A DNA stretch of 64,000 nucleotides from Bacteroidota bacterium (GTDB lineage Bacteria > Bacteroidota > Bacteroidia > Bacteroidales > UBA12481), in assembly GCA_018669475.1 (NCBI GenBank), contig JABHCC010000125.1, positions 1 to 64,000 on the forward strand, in the 5' to 3' direction. Position 1 is the stretch's first letter. Every line of letters begins with the position of its first letter. The position numbers and the translations under genes were made by a program. Shown one piece after another: positions 26,310-35,934 of this stretch. The notes under the pieces were generated by a model. That model did no database searches and was not told where the DNA came from. It saw only the letters and a list, made by a program, of their open reading frames with translations.

Positions 26310-27413
26310 ATGTTTTTTTTATCTTTATACAAAAAAAAGGTGAGCGAAGAAGTCCCACATAGGAAAATCAGGATAAAGGATATTGCTGAACAGGCTGGTG
26401 TATCAACCGGCACAGTGGATCGGGTATTGCATAAACGTGGTGAAGTTTCTTTAGAGACAAGAAAGAAAGTTCTGAGAATTGCTGAAAAGCTTGAATATAA
26501 GCCAAATTTTGTCGCACGTACGCTGGCGTCAAAAAAGGAATTCCATTTTGGTGTTCTCATCCCGGATGCCTCCAATTCAAATCCATATTGGGAAGCTCCT
26601 CTAAAGGGCATACTGAAAGCCCAAAACGAACTTCAAAGCTATGGAGTACGACTAAGCATTAAAACATTTTCTTTAACAAACATTGGAGACTTCGCGCAAA
26701 AAAGCTCTAAGCTGCTTGAGTTGAAACCAGATGGATTATTATTAGCCCCATTATTCTATTCAGCATCCACAAAGTTTTTAGATAAATGCTCTGTTTTAAG
26801 TTTGCCTGTAGTCTTTATTGACGCGCAGCTTAAATACTCTAATCACTTGAGTTATATTGGCCAAAACTCTTGTCAGGCAGGATTTGTAGCAGGTCGCTTA
26901 CTCGGGATGGGGCAAGCTGATAATTCCAGATTTGCAGTTTTTAATATCGCCAGTGAGAGGGACCAATTACATCATTTCAATGAAAGAGATAAAGGGTTCC
27001 GCGAGTTTTTCAAGGAAAAAGTAAGCAATAACGAAATTATCAGCTATGATATTCATGGGGCTACATCAGCCCGATTAAATGAGATTCTACTGGATTACCA
27101 GAGGTCATCAGCTGGATTAGATGGTATATTTGTTACCAGTGCAAAATCTCATCAGGTTGCTAAGGAGTTAGAGAAGCTTGGCATGAATTCAGTAAGACTG
27201 GTTGGATTTGACCTCGTAAAACAGAATGTAAAATACTTAGATCTGGAGATCATTGACTTTCTGATAAGTCAACAACCTGAGGAACAAGGGTATTTGGGGA
27301 TTCAAACCTTATACACGGCTCTGGCGCTCAAACAAAGGGTTTCTACATTAAAAAGCACTCCTGTTGATATTATTACAAAAGAGAACATTAAACAATATTT
27401 GGCATGCAAATAA
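26310..27413 (+). CDS. LacI-family transcriptional regulator of uronate genes
   Basis: The helix-turn-helix RIKDIAEQAGVSTGTVDRVLHKRG (about 20-43) is followed by the hinge helix YKPNFVARTLASKK and a periplasmic-binding-protein-like sensor domain to residue 367. The ATG at 26310 gives a hydrophobic FFLSLYKK lead that comes from promoter-like T-rich DNA. A GTG at 26340 (VSEEVPHRKIRIKDIA) is an equally good start and closer to family length. It is divergent from uxaE with a LacI operator between them, so the uxaC-uxaE operon is the likely target. Confidence 0.9.
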   Translation: MFFLSLYKKKVSEEVPHRKIRIKDIAEQAGVSTGTVDRVLHKRGEVSLETRKKVLRIAEKLEYKPNFVARTLASKKEFHFGVLIPDASNSNPYWEAPLKGILKAQNELQSYGVRLSIKTFSLTNIGDFAQKSSKLLELKPDGLLLAPLFYSASTKFLDKCSVLSLPVVFIDAQLKYSNHLSYIGQNSCQAGFVAGRLLGMGQADNSRFAVFNIASERDQLHHFNERDKGFREFFKEKVSNNEIISYDIHGATSARLNEILLDYQRSSAGLDGIFVTSAKSHQVAKELEKLGMNSVRLVGFDLVKQNVKYLDLEIIDFLISQQPEEQGYLGIQTLYTALALKQRVSTLKSTPVDIITKENIKQYLACK

Positions 27414-28651
27414 ATACAAGAAACTATTTATTAGCGATTTCATTCTGTATCTCAGGCTTTGCACTCACTTCATGCAATTCAAACGGCAAACTCCAATCCG
27501 GAGATTGGCGTGCAGTCATTATACCTGACACCACAAGACCAGATCTGGAATTACCTTTTAACATAGAGTTTAGCTATGGAAACAGTTCTTCTATTCTGGC
27601 AAAAATCCGTAATGCTGATGAAATAATTGAAGTTACTGAGATTGTTGAAACAGATGATTCTCTTATCCTGCACTTACCAGTTTTTGAAGGAACTATCAAA
27701 GCCGAAAAAAAGAAGACCAAACTAATTGGCATTTATACTCATAAAGCGGCTGGTCGAACATGGTCAGTGCCATTTGAAGCCTTCCGCGGTGAAAATGATC
27801 GATTCACAATCCCTGATGAACCAGCTTTGTTTGATGTATCAGGAAAATGGAAGGTTGAGATCAATCCTGAAAGCCCTGGTGCTGAAATTCAGGTAGGCGA
27901 GTTTCGGGCAGAAGGGAATCACCTTACCGGCACTTTCCTCACCACTATTGGTGATTACAGATATCTGGAGGGTAAAGTCAGTGGAGATCAGTTTATGATG
28001 TCATGCTTTGATGGAGCTCATTCGTTGATTTTTACAGCACGACTGAGTGAAAATGGAGAAATAGAAGAAGGAATATTCTGTGGTGGGCCATATTGGAAAG
28101 GTACCTGGAGAGCGGTAAAGGATCCAGACGTCAGTTTGCCTGATGCTACACAACTGACTTATTTAAAATCCGGATATGAATCAATTGACTTTTCATTCCC
28201 GGATCTGTTAGGACAAATGGTAAGTCCTGAAGATGAGAAATATAATAACAAAGCTCTGATCATCCAGATTATAGGGAGCTGGTGTCCAAACTGCATGGAT
28301 GAAACCAGATATTTCGCGGAACTTTATCGTAAGTACAAGACTAAAGGATTAGAGATCATCGCCCTCTGCTATGAGTCTGATGACTTTGAAGCATCAAAGA
28401 GAGCTATTTTTCGATTTAAGAATGACCTGAATGCTGCATATACTTTTTTACATGCAGGTGAATCGAACAAAAATAAAGCCTCCCAAACCCTGCCTATGAT
28501 TAACCGGGTGATTAGCTACCCCACCTCAATTTTTATTAACAAAGAGGGGGAAATCCAGAAAATATTCACAGGATTTACCGGACCTGGAACTGGCAAACAT
28601 TTCGATAATCTGGCAAGTGAGATGACATCTTTGATTGAATCTATGCTATAA
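27404..28651 (+). CDS. TlpA-like thiol-disulfide lipoprotein with C-terminal thioredoxin domain
   Basis: A lipoprotein signal ends in ALTSC (residue 24). Residues about 30-240 are two beta-rich segments of lipocalin-like character. Residues about 265-415 form a thioredoxin fold with the redox pair Cys294-Pro-Asn-Cys297 (GSWCPNCMDE) and the cis-Pro loop SYPTSIFI. It would act in the periplasm or at the outer membrane as a thiol oxidoreductase. Its ATG lies inside the last codons of the LacI gene (10-nt overlap), so the two are translationally linked, although a functional link to uronates is not obvious. Confidence 0.85.
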   Translation: MQINTRNYLLAISFCISGFALTSCNSNGKLQSGDWRAVIIPDTTRPDLELPFNIEFSYGNSSSILAKIRNADEIIEVTEIVETDDSLILHLPVFEGTIKAEKKKTKLIGIYTHKAAGRTWSVPFEAFRGENDRFTIPDEPALFDVSGKWKVEINPESPGAEIQVGEFRAEGNHLTGTFLTTIGDYRYLEGKVSGDQFMMSCFDGAHSLIFTARLSENGEIEEGIFCGGPYWKGTWRAVKDPDVSLPDATQLTYLKSGYESIDFSFPDLLGQMVSPEDEKYNNKALIIQIIGSWCPNCMDETRYFAELYRKYKTKGLEIIALCYESDDFEASKRAIFRFKNDLNAAYTFLHAGESNKNKASQTLPMINRVISYPTSIFINKEGEIQKIFTGFTGPGTGKHFDNLASEMTSLIESML

Positions 28652-28655
28652 AATT

Positions 28656-29756
28656 CTAGGATCGCCGTGGACAAACAGGCAGCTTGAAAGGTATATCTGT
28701 ACCTTTATATTGGGCCTCAACACAATCTGTTGGGTCACAACATGTCTGACAAACCCTCTTAAATGCTGAAAAACTTTTTAGTGTAATATTTGGAGAATAA
28801 AAATCAGATTTGACTCTTTCCTGTCTCAATAAATCTGTACTTAAATACTTTTTATTGTCATCCGGAAAGATTGTCACAACGATAGCATCCTTACCAATTT
28901 TCTCCTGCACTTTCAGGGCTCCAATGAAATTAGCTCCTGATGAAATCCCAACTCCAATACCTAATTCTGACGAGAGCTTTTGAGCCATAATGATTGCATC
29001 ACCATCGTCAACACAAATAACTTCATCCAATTCATCCAGTTTAACTATTTCCGGAATAAACTCATCTGAGATTCCCTGAATTCGATGGTGCCCCACTTTG
29101 CATCCTGTAGTTAAGGTCGGTGAATTTGAGGGTTCCAGCGGATATACTTTAATTGATTGATCTTTGTCCCGCAAATAATTACCAACACCCATTACTGTGC
29201 CACCAGTCCCAACTCCGGCAATAAAAGCATTCAACTTGAGATTGCGGTACTTTAATTGCCAGTATATCTCTGGCCCGGTGGTAAGATAATGTGCCTCTAC
29301 ATTATCCTTATTAGAAAATTGTCGTGGTAAGAAACTGTTAGAGTCAGATTGGGCTAGTTCATTAGCCTGAGCTATACTACCTGTGAAACCACCATCTGTT
29401 TTACTAACTAAACGGATATTTGCTCCAAAACCTCTAATCAGATTAATTCGCTCACTACTCATCCAATCAGGCATGAAAATAGTCACAGGGTGACCAAGAG
29501 CCCTGCCAATAGCAGCAATAGAAATCCCGGTATTCCCACTTGTTGCCTCTATCAGCTGATCTCCCTGTCTCAAATGTCCGTTTTCATAACCTTTTTGCAA
29601 AATATGGAATGCCATCCGATCTTTAATCGAACCCGTCATGTTAAGATTTTCTGCTTTCGCATAAATTGTTCTGGTCTGACCTTTAAACTCAAATTCAAGT
29701 GCTAGTAATGGTGTATTCCCTATTAAACTGGATAGTCCCCGGATTCTTGATTTCAT
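28656..29756 (-). CDS. PLP-dependent cysteine synthase family enzyme with Cys-rich tail
   Basis: The fold-type II PLP enzyme has the internal aldimine Lys45 ([11 protein letters not shown]), the substrate loop [12 protein letters not shown] and the phosphate cup [10 protein letters not shown]. These define the cysteine synthase/cystathionine beta-synthase group. At 366 residues it exceeds the usual 300-320. The extra C-terminal 40 or so residues contain [11 protein letters not shown] and a final Cys (LPVCPRR), which could bind a metal or act in redox control. Whether the donor is O-acetylserine, O-phosphoserine or a homologue cannot be told from the sequence. Confidence 0.85.
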   Translation of the reverse strand: MKSRIRGLSSLIGNTPLLALEFEFKGQTRTIYAKAENLNMTGSIKDRMAFHILQKGYENGHLRQGDQLIEATSGNTGISIAAIGRALGHPVTIFMPDWMSSERINLIRGFGANIRLVSKTDGGFTGSIAQANELAQSDSNSFLPRQFSNKDNVEAHYLTTGPEIYWQLKYRNLKLNAFIAGVGTGGTVMGVGNYLRDKDQSIKVYPLEPSNSPTLTTGCKVGHHRIQGISDEFIPEIVKLDELDEVICVDDGDAIIMAQKLSSELGIGVGISSGANFIGALKVQEKIGKDAIVVTIFPDDNKKYLSTDLLRQERVKSDFYSPNITLKSFSAFKRVCQTCCDPTDCVEAQYKGTDIPFKLPVCPRRS

Positions 29757-29944
29757 GTTTGTTGTTCTGGATTAATTCGAGCATTTAGTGGCTGAAAGAT
29801 AAGAGATAGATTCTAACATTAAGAATTTGAATAGCTGATATGTATCATCCTGGCATTATCATAAAAAAATCTCCTGGTTTTTCGTAATTTCGTTATCAGA
29901 AGTTAAAGAAACAGCATTATTACTTTCGTTAAAACTATCGTGTA

Positions 29945-30394
29945 ATGGCAGCAAAAAGCAAGCAAAACACATCTATCAGATTCATAATCTTAACTCTGGC
30001 AGTGATTTTCGTCATCTGGTCTGTGTATCAGGAGAGGATAGCTAAGACTCAGCTTGGCGTAGTTGAATTTAAAATGGTAACAGGCGAAAAGAATGGATCA
30101 TTTCAGGTAATCATGCTAGAAACATCTGATAGGTTTTTTGTTCTTGACTCGGCATTCAGAAAGACTTTTGAGACAAATGATGCTGAAGTCGTTTCCAGAC
30201 CTGAACAATTACAATTACTGTCAGCTTACTCCGATTTACAATATCGGGTTGGATTCCATCAAATTGCTAATGGACAAAGGACTCAATTCAGGATCAACCG
30301 TGATCACTTCAATCTTTTGGAGTTTAATAAGGAAATTGAGTTTACTATCCACAGAAAGATCACAGACTCTCTGAATCAGTTAAATATAAAGTAG
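29945..30394 (+). CDS. Hypothetical single-pass membrane protein
   Basis: The 149-residue protein has one N-terminal membrane helix (about 11-26, FIILTLAVIFVIWSVY) and a soluble domain rich in beta strands facing outside. I recognise no family. Translation is supported by a clean ORF with codon use like its neighbours and an ATG that follows 188 nt of gap. It converges with the propeller lipoprotein gene, 3 nt apart. Confidence 0.6.
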   Translation: MAAKSKQNTSIRFIILTLAVIFVIWSVYQERIAKTQLGVVEFKMVTGEKNGSFQVIMLETSDRFFVLDSAFRKTFETNDAEVVSRPEQLQLLSAYSDLQYRVGFHQIANGQRTQFRINRDHFNLLEFNKEIEFTIHRKITDSLNQLNIK

Positions 30395-30397
30395 CTC

Positions 30398-31687
30398 CTA
30401 GTAATTACCACGACCAGTATTCCGATTATCACCACGAGCTCTGGCGTAGCTTTTTGATAAGCTTGAATAACCTTGTACCGCAGTAATGGTGCTATGCCCA
30501 ACAATCAAAATAGCTCCATTATCCACAATCACTGGAGAACTATTCTCCCAACTAATATTTTTTGACCATAAAAGCTGGCCCGAGGCATTGAATACTCCAA
30601 AATTATTGCCCACATATTTTTCTTTTCCAAAGAAATTCCCCTGGGCATCCACTGCTGTTCTTCCCTCCATTAGATTAACACCAATATTGCTCACTGTGAT
30701 AATGCCTGTGGAAGAAAAAACAACCAAGCCATCCACCGGATGAACCGAAATATAACTTCCGTCTGGTCCAATCACAGTATTCGCAACACTCTGTGAATTA
30801 CTGAATGAATAGACCCATTTCAGATTCTGGTTTGAATAATACGCTTCAACTTTGCCCATCATATCTACTCCGGTTTGAGAAACAAAAATATCACCACTGC
30901 CAGAAACTGGTATATTGGATGAAGCCAATTGATAATCTTTCAGATGGACACGCCAAACCTCGCTTAGCCCCACTGATCTCTTGTTCAGCCAATTGAAGTC
31001 TTCCCATTGAGAACCATCCCATGATTGGCCACTTAATTGTGACACAAGGTTATTATTAGGTCCGATAGATAAGCCCTCATAAAAATCTACATCACCTTCG
31101 AAAGTATCATCAATACCCTTGCCATCTTCCCCAATTATTGCCATACCTCCTTTCACTCCACCTGCAATCACAACCAACTTTCTCTCTGAATGGTAATATA
31201 AATTCTTGATCTCACGATCTGTGATATTATACACCCATAAATTACCTCCGGTAACAGGATTGAGCGCATAGATGACATTCATTCCATGGTAATAAACTAT
31301 CCCGTCTCCCCCTATTATTGGGCAACCACCAGTTCTGAAATCCCCGGGATTTGATTCCCATTTTTTAGTGCCGTCTCCATTAACTGCAAGAACTCTTACA
31401 TTCTCTCCTGATGATACCGAAGCTGCTTCAACAGTAACATAAACAGTTTGTCTGCTTTTGTCAAAGGCAGGATCACCAACAAATTTCAACTCTGAATTTC
31501 CAAGATTATACTCCCACAGGATATCCCCCAATGTGCCTGAACTTACAGGAAAGATCTCTTCCTCGTCACCGCCTCCTCCATTCCCCCCATTTCCTCCATA
31601 TCCACTAGCATCACTAATCAGCTCACAAGATGAAAATAATAAGGACAGAACAGGAATGATTATGAATAATCCAATTTTACAGTTCAT
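30398..31687 (-). CDS. PQQ-like beta-propeller lipoprotein
   Basis: From ATG 31687 the protein (429 residues) has a lipoprotein signal ending in LLFSSC. A glycine-rich flexible linker (YGGNGGNGGGGDEEE) and propeller blades follow, such as GILWEYN-type GDILWEYNLGN, VLAVNGDGTKKWES and VFNASGQLLWSKN. It resembles the BamB/YVTN propeller class and is probably displayed on the outer membrane. An upstream ATG at 31735 would put 16 extra residues before the signal and is unlikely. Confidence 0.82.
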   Translation of the reverse strand: MNCKIGLFIIIPVLSLLFSSCELISDASGYGGNGGNGGGGDEEEIFPVSSGTLGDILWEYNLGNSELKFVGDPAFDKSRQTVYVTVEAASVSSGENVRVLAVNGDGTKKWESNPGDFRTGGCPIIGGDGIVYYHGMNVIYALNPVTGGNLWVYNITDREIKNLYYHSERKLVVIAGGVKGGMAIIGEDGKGIDDTFEGDVDFYEGLSIGPNNNLVSQLSGQSWDGSQWEDFNWLNKRSVGLSEVWRVHLKDYQLASSNIPVSGSGDIFVSQTGVDMMGKVEAYYSNQNLKWVYSFSNSQSVANTVIGPDGSYISVHPVDGLVVFSSTGIITVSNIGVNLMEGRTAVDAQGNFFGKEKYVGNNFGVFNASGQLLWSKNISWENSSPVIVDNGAILIVGHSTITAVQGYSSLSKSYARARGDNRNTGRGNY

Positions 31688-31781
31688 AAGATAAGTAGTC
31701 TGGTTTGTTTGAAAATTAAAGCAAATTTTCAACAAAACAAACTAAATCAGCAAATTAGTAATGTAAAAAGGTTAAATGCTT

Positions 31782-33437
31782 CTATTTATATATGTAACGT
31801 TTAATCTTCTTTGTTGCTGTTTTTTCAAATGGATCTGTGTGTGCTACAACAGTCTGAAGTTTGGAAAAGTTATTCACCCTGTGATTAACAAAAGCATGTA
31901 ATTCGCGAACTAACTCTTCTGTTCTTTCTTCAAGATTCTTCTTCGCCTCATCTTTCATGTGATGTAGTTGTTTTTCAATTTCTTCAAAATTAAAATGAAC
32001 CAGGGCAACTAATTTCCCATCCCGGTCAACTACAACAGATTCTAACACATGGCTAAACCTGTTTATAACAGATTCAATTTCTTCAGGATAGATATTTTCT
32101 CCTGATGATCCAACAATTACATTCTTCAGCCTGCCCTTTATATAGAGATAATTCTCTTTATCCAGAAAGCCAAGATCACCTGTTCTGAACCAACGGTCTT
32201 TCGTCAACACCTGACTGGTCAGCTCAGGCTCTTTGTAATAGCCTTGCATAATGTTATCTCCTCTGACCCAAATCTCGCCCTCACCTGTTTCTTTATCAGG
32301 TTTATGGATTTTCATCTCGACATTATCAACAGGTCTGCCTGTTGACTGGAACCTAGTGTACTTAACACCATCGCCGGCAACAAAGGGAGCTGTCTCTGTC
32401 AAACCATATCCAATAGCGTATGGGAAGCCCGCTTCACTGAGAAAACGCTCTGTAGAAGCATCCAGTTTAGCTCCTCCAATTCCAAAGAATTTCAATCGAC
32501 CACCAAATGTTTCATACAAACGTTTCCCTGCAATGCGATGCAATTTTTTTCTGATAAGTGGTATGCGATATAACCTTCGAACAACCGGACTACGATTGAA
32601 TTTTGCTTTAATCTGCAGCTTATAGATTTTTTCAATAACCAATGGAACGCTGAGCAAATATGTTGGCTTAACCTTTTTCAGAGCAGGAACCAAAACTGAT
32701 GCTGTTGGTGGACGGTCGAGGTAGTTCACAAAAGCACCAAATGCTATTGGTAGTAATAAACCAACAGTATTCTCCAGAGTATGTGATAATGGAAGAATAG
32801 ATAAGAAAACTTCACCTTTCCCCAATGGTTCAACTTTAGCACACTGCTGGATGTTTGTATATAGATTCTTATGACTTAACATCACACCTTTTGAGCCACC
32901 TGTTGTGCCGGAAGTGTAAATAATTGAAGCCAGATCATCAGGCATGACTTCTGAAGCAATCTCCTTACTTCCAATACCTTGAAACGCCTCAACCTGCTTC
33001 AGCTGACTGGTTTCCAGCTCCTTTGGAATTGCTCCAAGATTTTCAATGAGAACAAAGTGCTCAACTTTTTGAAAAACGGTTTCTGTTATTTTTGTATGTA
33101 ATTTTTCAGAAACAAAAATCATTGTGGCCTCGGAATGCAGAAGTACATTTTCAATTTCCTGAGCAGTAAAGTCAGGTAGTACAGGTACTGCAATTGCTCC
33201 ATGGCACAGAATGCTAAAATATGCCACTACCCAATTAGGCGAACTGGCTCCGACAATAGCTACTTTATCACCAGGTTTTATTCCTGTTTGTGCCAAACGG
33301 AAGAGCTGAGCTTCAACCTTACTTTGCAATTCTGAATATGTCCATACTTTCCCATCAACAAATCCTATTGCAGGTTCAGATGAGTATTTGATAAAACTGT
33401 CTCTCAGTAAACTCTGGAGGGTGTGATTATTTTCCAT
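31782..33437 (-). CDS. Long-chain fatty-acid CoA ligase (AMP-binding)
   Basis: The adenylate-forming enzyme (551 residues) shows the P-loop IIYTSGTTGGSKGVMLSH, the GYGLTETAP motif, the hinge/ATP motif WFRTGDLGFLD and the catalytic-Lys region near the C terminus (KTATKKIKRY). It is a FadD-type acyl-CoA synthetase. It lies alone on its strand, divergent from the candidate ncRNA at 33616. Confidence 0.92.
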   Translation of the reverse strand: MENNHTLQSLLRDSFIKYSSEPAIGFVDGKVWTYSELQSKVEAQLFRLAQTGIKPGDKVAIVGASSPNWVVAYFSILCHGAIAVPVLPDFTAQEIENVLLHSEATMIFVSEKLHTKITETVFQKVEHFVLIENLGAIPKELETSQLKQVEAFQGIGSKEIASEVMPDDLASIIYTSGTTGGSKGVMLSHKNLYTNIQQCAKVEPLGKGEVFLSILPLSHTLENTVGLLLPIAFGAFVNYLDRPPTASVLVPALKKVKPTYLLSVPLVIEKIYKLQIKAKFNRSPVVRRLYRIPLIRKKLHRIAGKRLYETFGGRLKFFGIGGAKLDASTERFLSEAGFPYAIGYGLTETAPFVAGDGVKYTRFQSTGRPVDNVEMKIHKPDKETGEGEIWVRGDNIMQGYYKEPELTSQVLTKDRWFRTGDLGFLDKENYLYIKGRLKNVIVGSSGENIYPEEIESVINRFSHVLESVVVDRDGKLVALVHFNFEEIEKQLHHMKDEAKKNLEERTEELVRELHAFVNHRVNNFSKLQTVVAHTDPFEKTATKKIKRYIYK

Positions 33438-33580
33438 TTCCGGATTTTTTTATTGAACGAAGATACACTTCAAATAAAGAATAACAAATGCTGCCTCCTA
33501 CAGTTATTAATACAAGCTACTCACTTACTATGTTAAGCTACGGATATAACAATTAAAGCCTCTCGCAACCTTCTGATTGC

Positions 33581-33611
33581 TTGGTATTTACAAAACCCTT
33601 GTTTACCTTTA
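33581..33611 (+). promoter_or_regulatory. Predicted promoter of the candidate ncRNA
   Basis: TTGG (33581-33584), 19 nt, then TAccTTTa (33604-33611) fits the TTTG-N19-TAnnTTTG pattern, one mismatch in the last base of -7 and two in -33. A start near 33616 would place the conserved stem P1 about 18 nt into the transcript. Confidence 0.4.
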
Positions 33612-33615
33612 AAGT

Positions 33616-33826
33616 GGAAAGACAAGGGTAATCGGTTGGTCCGACGGGTGATGTAAGACCGGAAGCGATAAGGAGGTTTGGCTGAACCTGAATCGTGAAA
33701 GCATAAACGGAAGGGGGACACCGTTAGCAACAAAGTCACGCATTGCGAATCGAATTTGCAACACCGCAGTCGGGCCAACCTTTTCAAAAGAACAAAAACC
33801 TGATCCGTATGGTGAAGGTTTTTTTT
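33616..33826 (+). ncRNA. Candidate structured small RNA of unknown class
   Basis: The 409-nt gap between the acyl-CoA ligase and hisIE contains nested complementarity that no protein explains. GGTTGGTCCGAC (33634-33645) pairs over 12 bp with GTCGGGCCAACC (33769-33780), including one G-U. GGTG (33647-33650) pairs with CACC (33762-33765). Inside are hairpins AGGTTT/GAACCT (33674-33689), AACGG/CCGTT (33706-33725) enclosed by CGTGA/TCACG (33694-33740), and TTGCGAA/TTTGCAA (33743-33761) with a 5-nt loop. A predicted promoter lies upstream and a T-rich terminator downstream, so the RNA would be about 210 nt. I do not see the hallmark sequences of RNase P, SRP, tmRNA or T-box RNAs. A 6S-type RNA is not excluded. 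Confidence 0.6.
33794..33826. terminator. Bidirectional terminator between ncRNA and his operon
   Basis: AAAAACCT (33794-33801) pairs with AGGTTTTT (33816-33823) and both sides are T-rich on their own strand. It can end the plus-strand RNA and the minus-strand his operon (hisIE stops at 33847). Confidence 0.6.
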
Positions 33827-33846
33827 GTTTTGAGATATACCATTCG

Positions 33847-34446
33847 CTACGGGTCATGGCGCTTTGCAAGAACCCCAGCTAAGTCATCAAGGTCATATCC
33901 CCTCTCCTGAAGTAAAACAATCAGATGGTACATTAAATCGGCACTCTCAGAAAGGAAAGCCTCATCATTATCACTTAAGGCCTCCAGCGCAAGCTCAACA
34001 GCTTCTTCTCCAACTTTCTGTGCAATCCTTTTCGCTCCAGACTCAAATAGTTTTGTTGTATATGAATCTGCTGGCATATTCTTTTTCCTTTCCTTAATAA
34101 AATCATTTAGCTGAATTAAAAATGTAATAGATGAATGATTTTCCTCCTCAAAACATGTATCTGATCCTTTATGGCATACCTGTCCATATGGTCTAACCTT
34201 AACTAACAAAGTATCTGCGTCACAATCGGGCAGTATTTCGATCATTTCCAAATAATTCCCACTTGTCTCTCCTTTGGTCCAAAGTTTTTTGCGACTGCGG
34301 GAGTAAAAAGTAACTATACCGCTATGAATTGTTTCTTCCATGGCTTCCTCATTCATATATGCTAACATCAGTACCACCTGAGTACTATAGTCCTGAATTA
34401 TCACCGGAACCAGTCCGGCTCCTTTTTTAAAGTCAATATTCATCAT
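33847..34446 (-). CDS. hisIE: Bifunctional phosphoribosyl-AMP cyclohydrolase/phosphoribosyl-ATP pyrophosphatase
   Basis: Residues 1-110 are HisI, with the metal motif CDADTLLVKV and TKGETSGNYLEM. Residues 115-199 are HisE, with KVGEEAVELALEAL and a SADLMYHLIVLLQERG helix. The fusion performs steps 2 and 3 of histidine synthesis. It is the last gene of the operon, 14 nt after hisF. Confidence 0.95.
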   Translation of the reverse strand: MMNIDFKKGAGLVPVIIQDYSTQVVLMLAYMNEEAMEETIHSGIVTFYSRSRKKLWTKGETSGNYLEMIEILPDCDADTLLVKVRPYGQVCHKGSDTCFEEENHSSITFLIQLNDFIKERKKNMPADSYTTKLFESGAKRIAQKVGEEAVELALEALSDNDEAFLSESADLMYHLIVLLQERGYDLDDLAGVLAKRHDP

Positions 34447-34460
34447 TATGGTTCTTATTC

Positions 34461-35216
34461 TTAAATTCTTACACTTACATTATTTTTTCGTAAAAACAAT
34501 TTCAATTGAGGTATAGGTATTTCACCATAATGAAACACACTGGCGGCTAGTGCAGCATCAGATTTGCCCCATTTGAATACCTCAAGAAAATGATCCATTG
34601 TTCCGGCTCCTCCCGATGCAATAATTGGAATATGTAACAAATCAGATAACTTCCTTAATGTATCACACACATACCCACCCTTTGTTCCGTCATGATTCAT
34701 ACTGGTAAATAGAATTTCCCCACATCCCCTGTCCTGCCCCTCCAGTGCCCATTCGAACAAGTTTTTTGTATGCTTAATCCGCCCACCATGGATATACACC
34801 TGCCAATCATTCCCCGAAGCACTAGCATCAATTGCCAATACAACAAACTGGCTTCCATATGCATTAACCAATTGATTAATCAACACTGGATTTTTAACTG
34901 CCGCAGAATTAATACAAATCTTATCGGCACCGGCAGCCAGTAATAGCTCAGCATCCCGATAATCATTAATTCCTCCACCTATAGTAAATGGGATATTGAT
35001 TTCCTTTGCAATCAACTTCACAAGGTCCACTCTGGTTTTACGGCCCTCATGGCTTGCAGTAATATCAAGAAATACAAGTTCATCTGCTCCTTCTTCCACA
35101 TAGCGGCAAGCTAGTTCAATCGGATCACCTGCATCCCGGATACCGACAAAGTTCACTCCTTTTACAGTTCTTCCTTCACGAATATCCAAACAGGGAATTA
35201 TTCTTTTAGCCAGCAT
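34461..35216 (-). CDS. hisF: Imidazole glycerol phosphate synthase cyclase subunit
   Basis: A (beta/alpha)8 barrel of 251 residues with catalytic Asp11 ([11 protein letters not shown]) and the second acid in [10 protein letters not shown]. Phosphate motifs GGGIND and [11 protein letters not shown] are present. It partners HisH, encoded two genes upstream. It overlaps hisA by 11 nt. Confidence 0.96.
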   Translation of the reverse strand: MLAKRIIPCLDIREGRTVKGVNFVGIRDAGDPIELACRYVEEGADELVFLDITASHEGRKTRVDLVKLIAKEINIPFTIGGGINDYRDAELLLAAGADKICINSAAVKNPVLINQLVNAYGSQFVVLAIDASASGNDWQVYIHGGRIKHTKNLFEWALEGQDRGCGEILFTSMNHDGTKGGYVCDTLRKLSDLLHIPIIASGGAGTMDHFLEVFKWGKSDAALAASVFHYGEIPIPQLKLFLRKNNVSVRI

Positions 35217-35934
35217 AGATCCATGGCTTTAAGTGGTTAAAATCAAGTTTTCCCTCATAAAAAGCTTTACCAATAATAACACCGGTGACTCCTGTTTCAG
35301 ACAGATTCTCAAGGTCTTCAACTCCTGAAACACCACCGCTCGCGACCAGGTTTATATTAGGATAATCTGCCAGGATATCTCTATAAAGCTCAGTTGCTGG
35401 TCCTTTTAATGTTCCATCCCTACTAATATCTGTACAAAAAAAGTCTGCTACTCCCAGCTTATTCCAATAATCAATAAAGCCTGTCAAACTCACCTTGCTT
35501 TTTCTTAGCCATGCATGTGTTGCGATATGTCCGTCCCTCACATCTGCTCCAACAAAAAAAGTTTCATATCCAAACTCAGCTATCCAATCCATAACTGTTT
35601 TCGGATCGCTAAGTGCAATACTTCCAATACTTACCTTTTGAGCCCCTGCTTCAAGAATTTTTTCCACATCTATGCGTTCCCGTACCCCGCCACCAAAATC
35701 AATATTCAAATCAGTCTCCCTGCACAATGTGTGAAGAAGTTTAAGCTGCTTTGGCGCACCATTTCGGGCACCCTCAAGATCTACTATATGCAAGCGGCGA
35801 AGTCCGGCATCCTGAAATGAAAGTGCCACAGACAAAGGATTCTCTGAATAAATAGTTTGTCGATTGAAATCACCTTCAATCAAACGAACGGCAGTGCCAT
35901 TGATCAGATCAATAGCTGGAATTATCTCCATCAT
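35206..35934 (-). CDS. hisA: ProFAR isomerase
   Basis: The paralogous barrel of HisF (242 residues) with [17 protein letters not shown] and catalytic Asp9. The second acid is in [13 protein letters not shown] and phosphate motifs are FGGGVRE and ASGGVSG. It overlaps both hisH (4 nt, ATGA type) and hisF. Confidence 0.96.
   Translation of the reverse strand: MMEIIPAIDLINGTAVRLIEGDFNRQTIYSENPLSVALSFQDAGLRRLHIVDLEGARNGAPKQLKLLHTLCRETDLNIDFGGGVRERIDVEKILEAGAQKVSIGSIALSDPKTVMDWIAEFGYETFFVGADVRDGHIATHAWLRKSKVSLTGFIDYWNKLGVADFFCTDISRDGTLKGPATELYRDILADYPNINLVASGGVSGVEDLENLSETGVTGVIIGKAFYEGKLDFNHLKPWIYAG

Noticed and set aside
33634-33780. Identity as RNase P, SRP or tmRNA
   Set aside because: The conserved RNase P core (GAGGAAAGTC type), the SRP GGAAG/AGCAGC loop and the tmRNA 3' end and tag frame were looked for and not found.
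33533-33869. Two overlapping minus-strand reading frames of 84 and 86 codons in the gap
   Set aside because: They run through the paired arms of the structured RNA candidate, have no recognisable domains and use codons unlike neighbouring genes.
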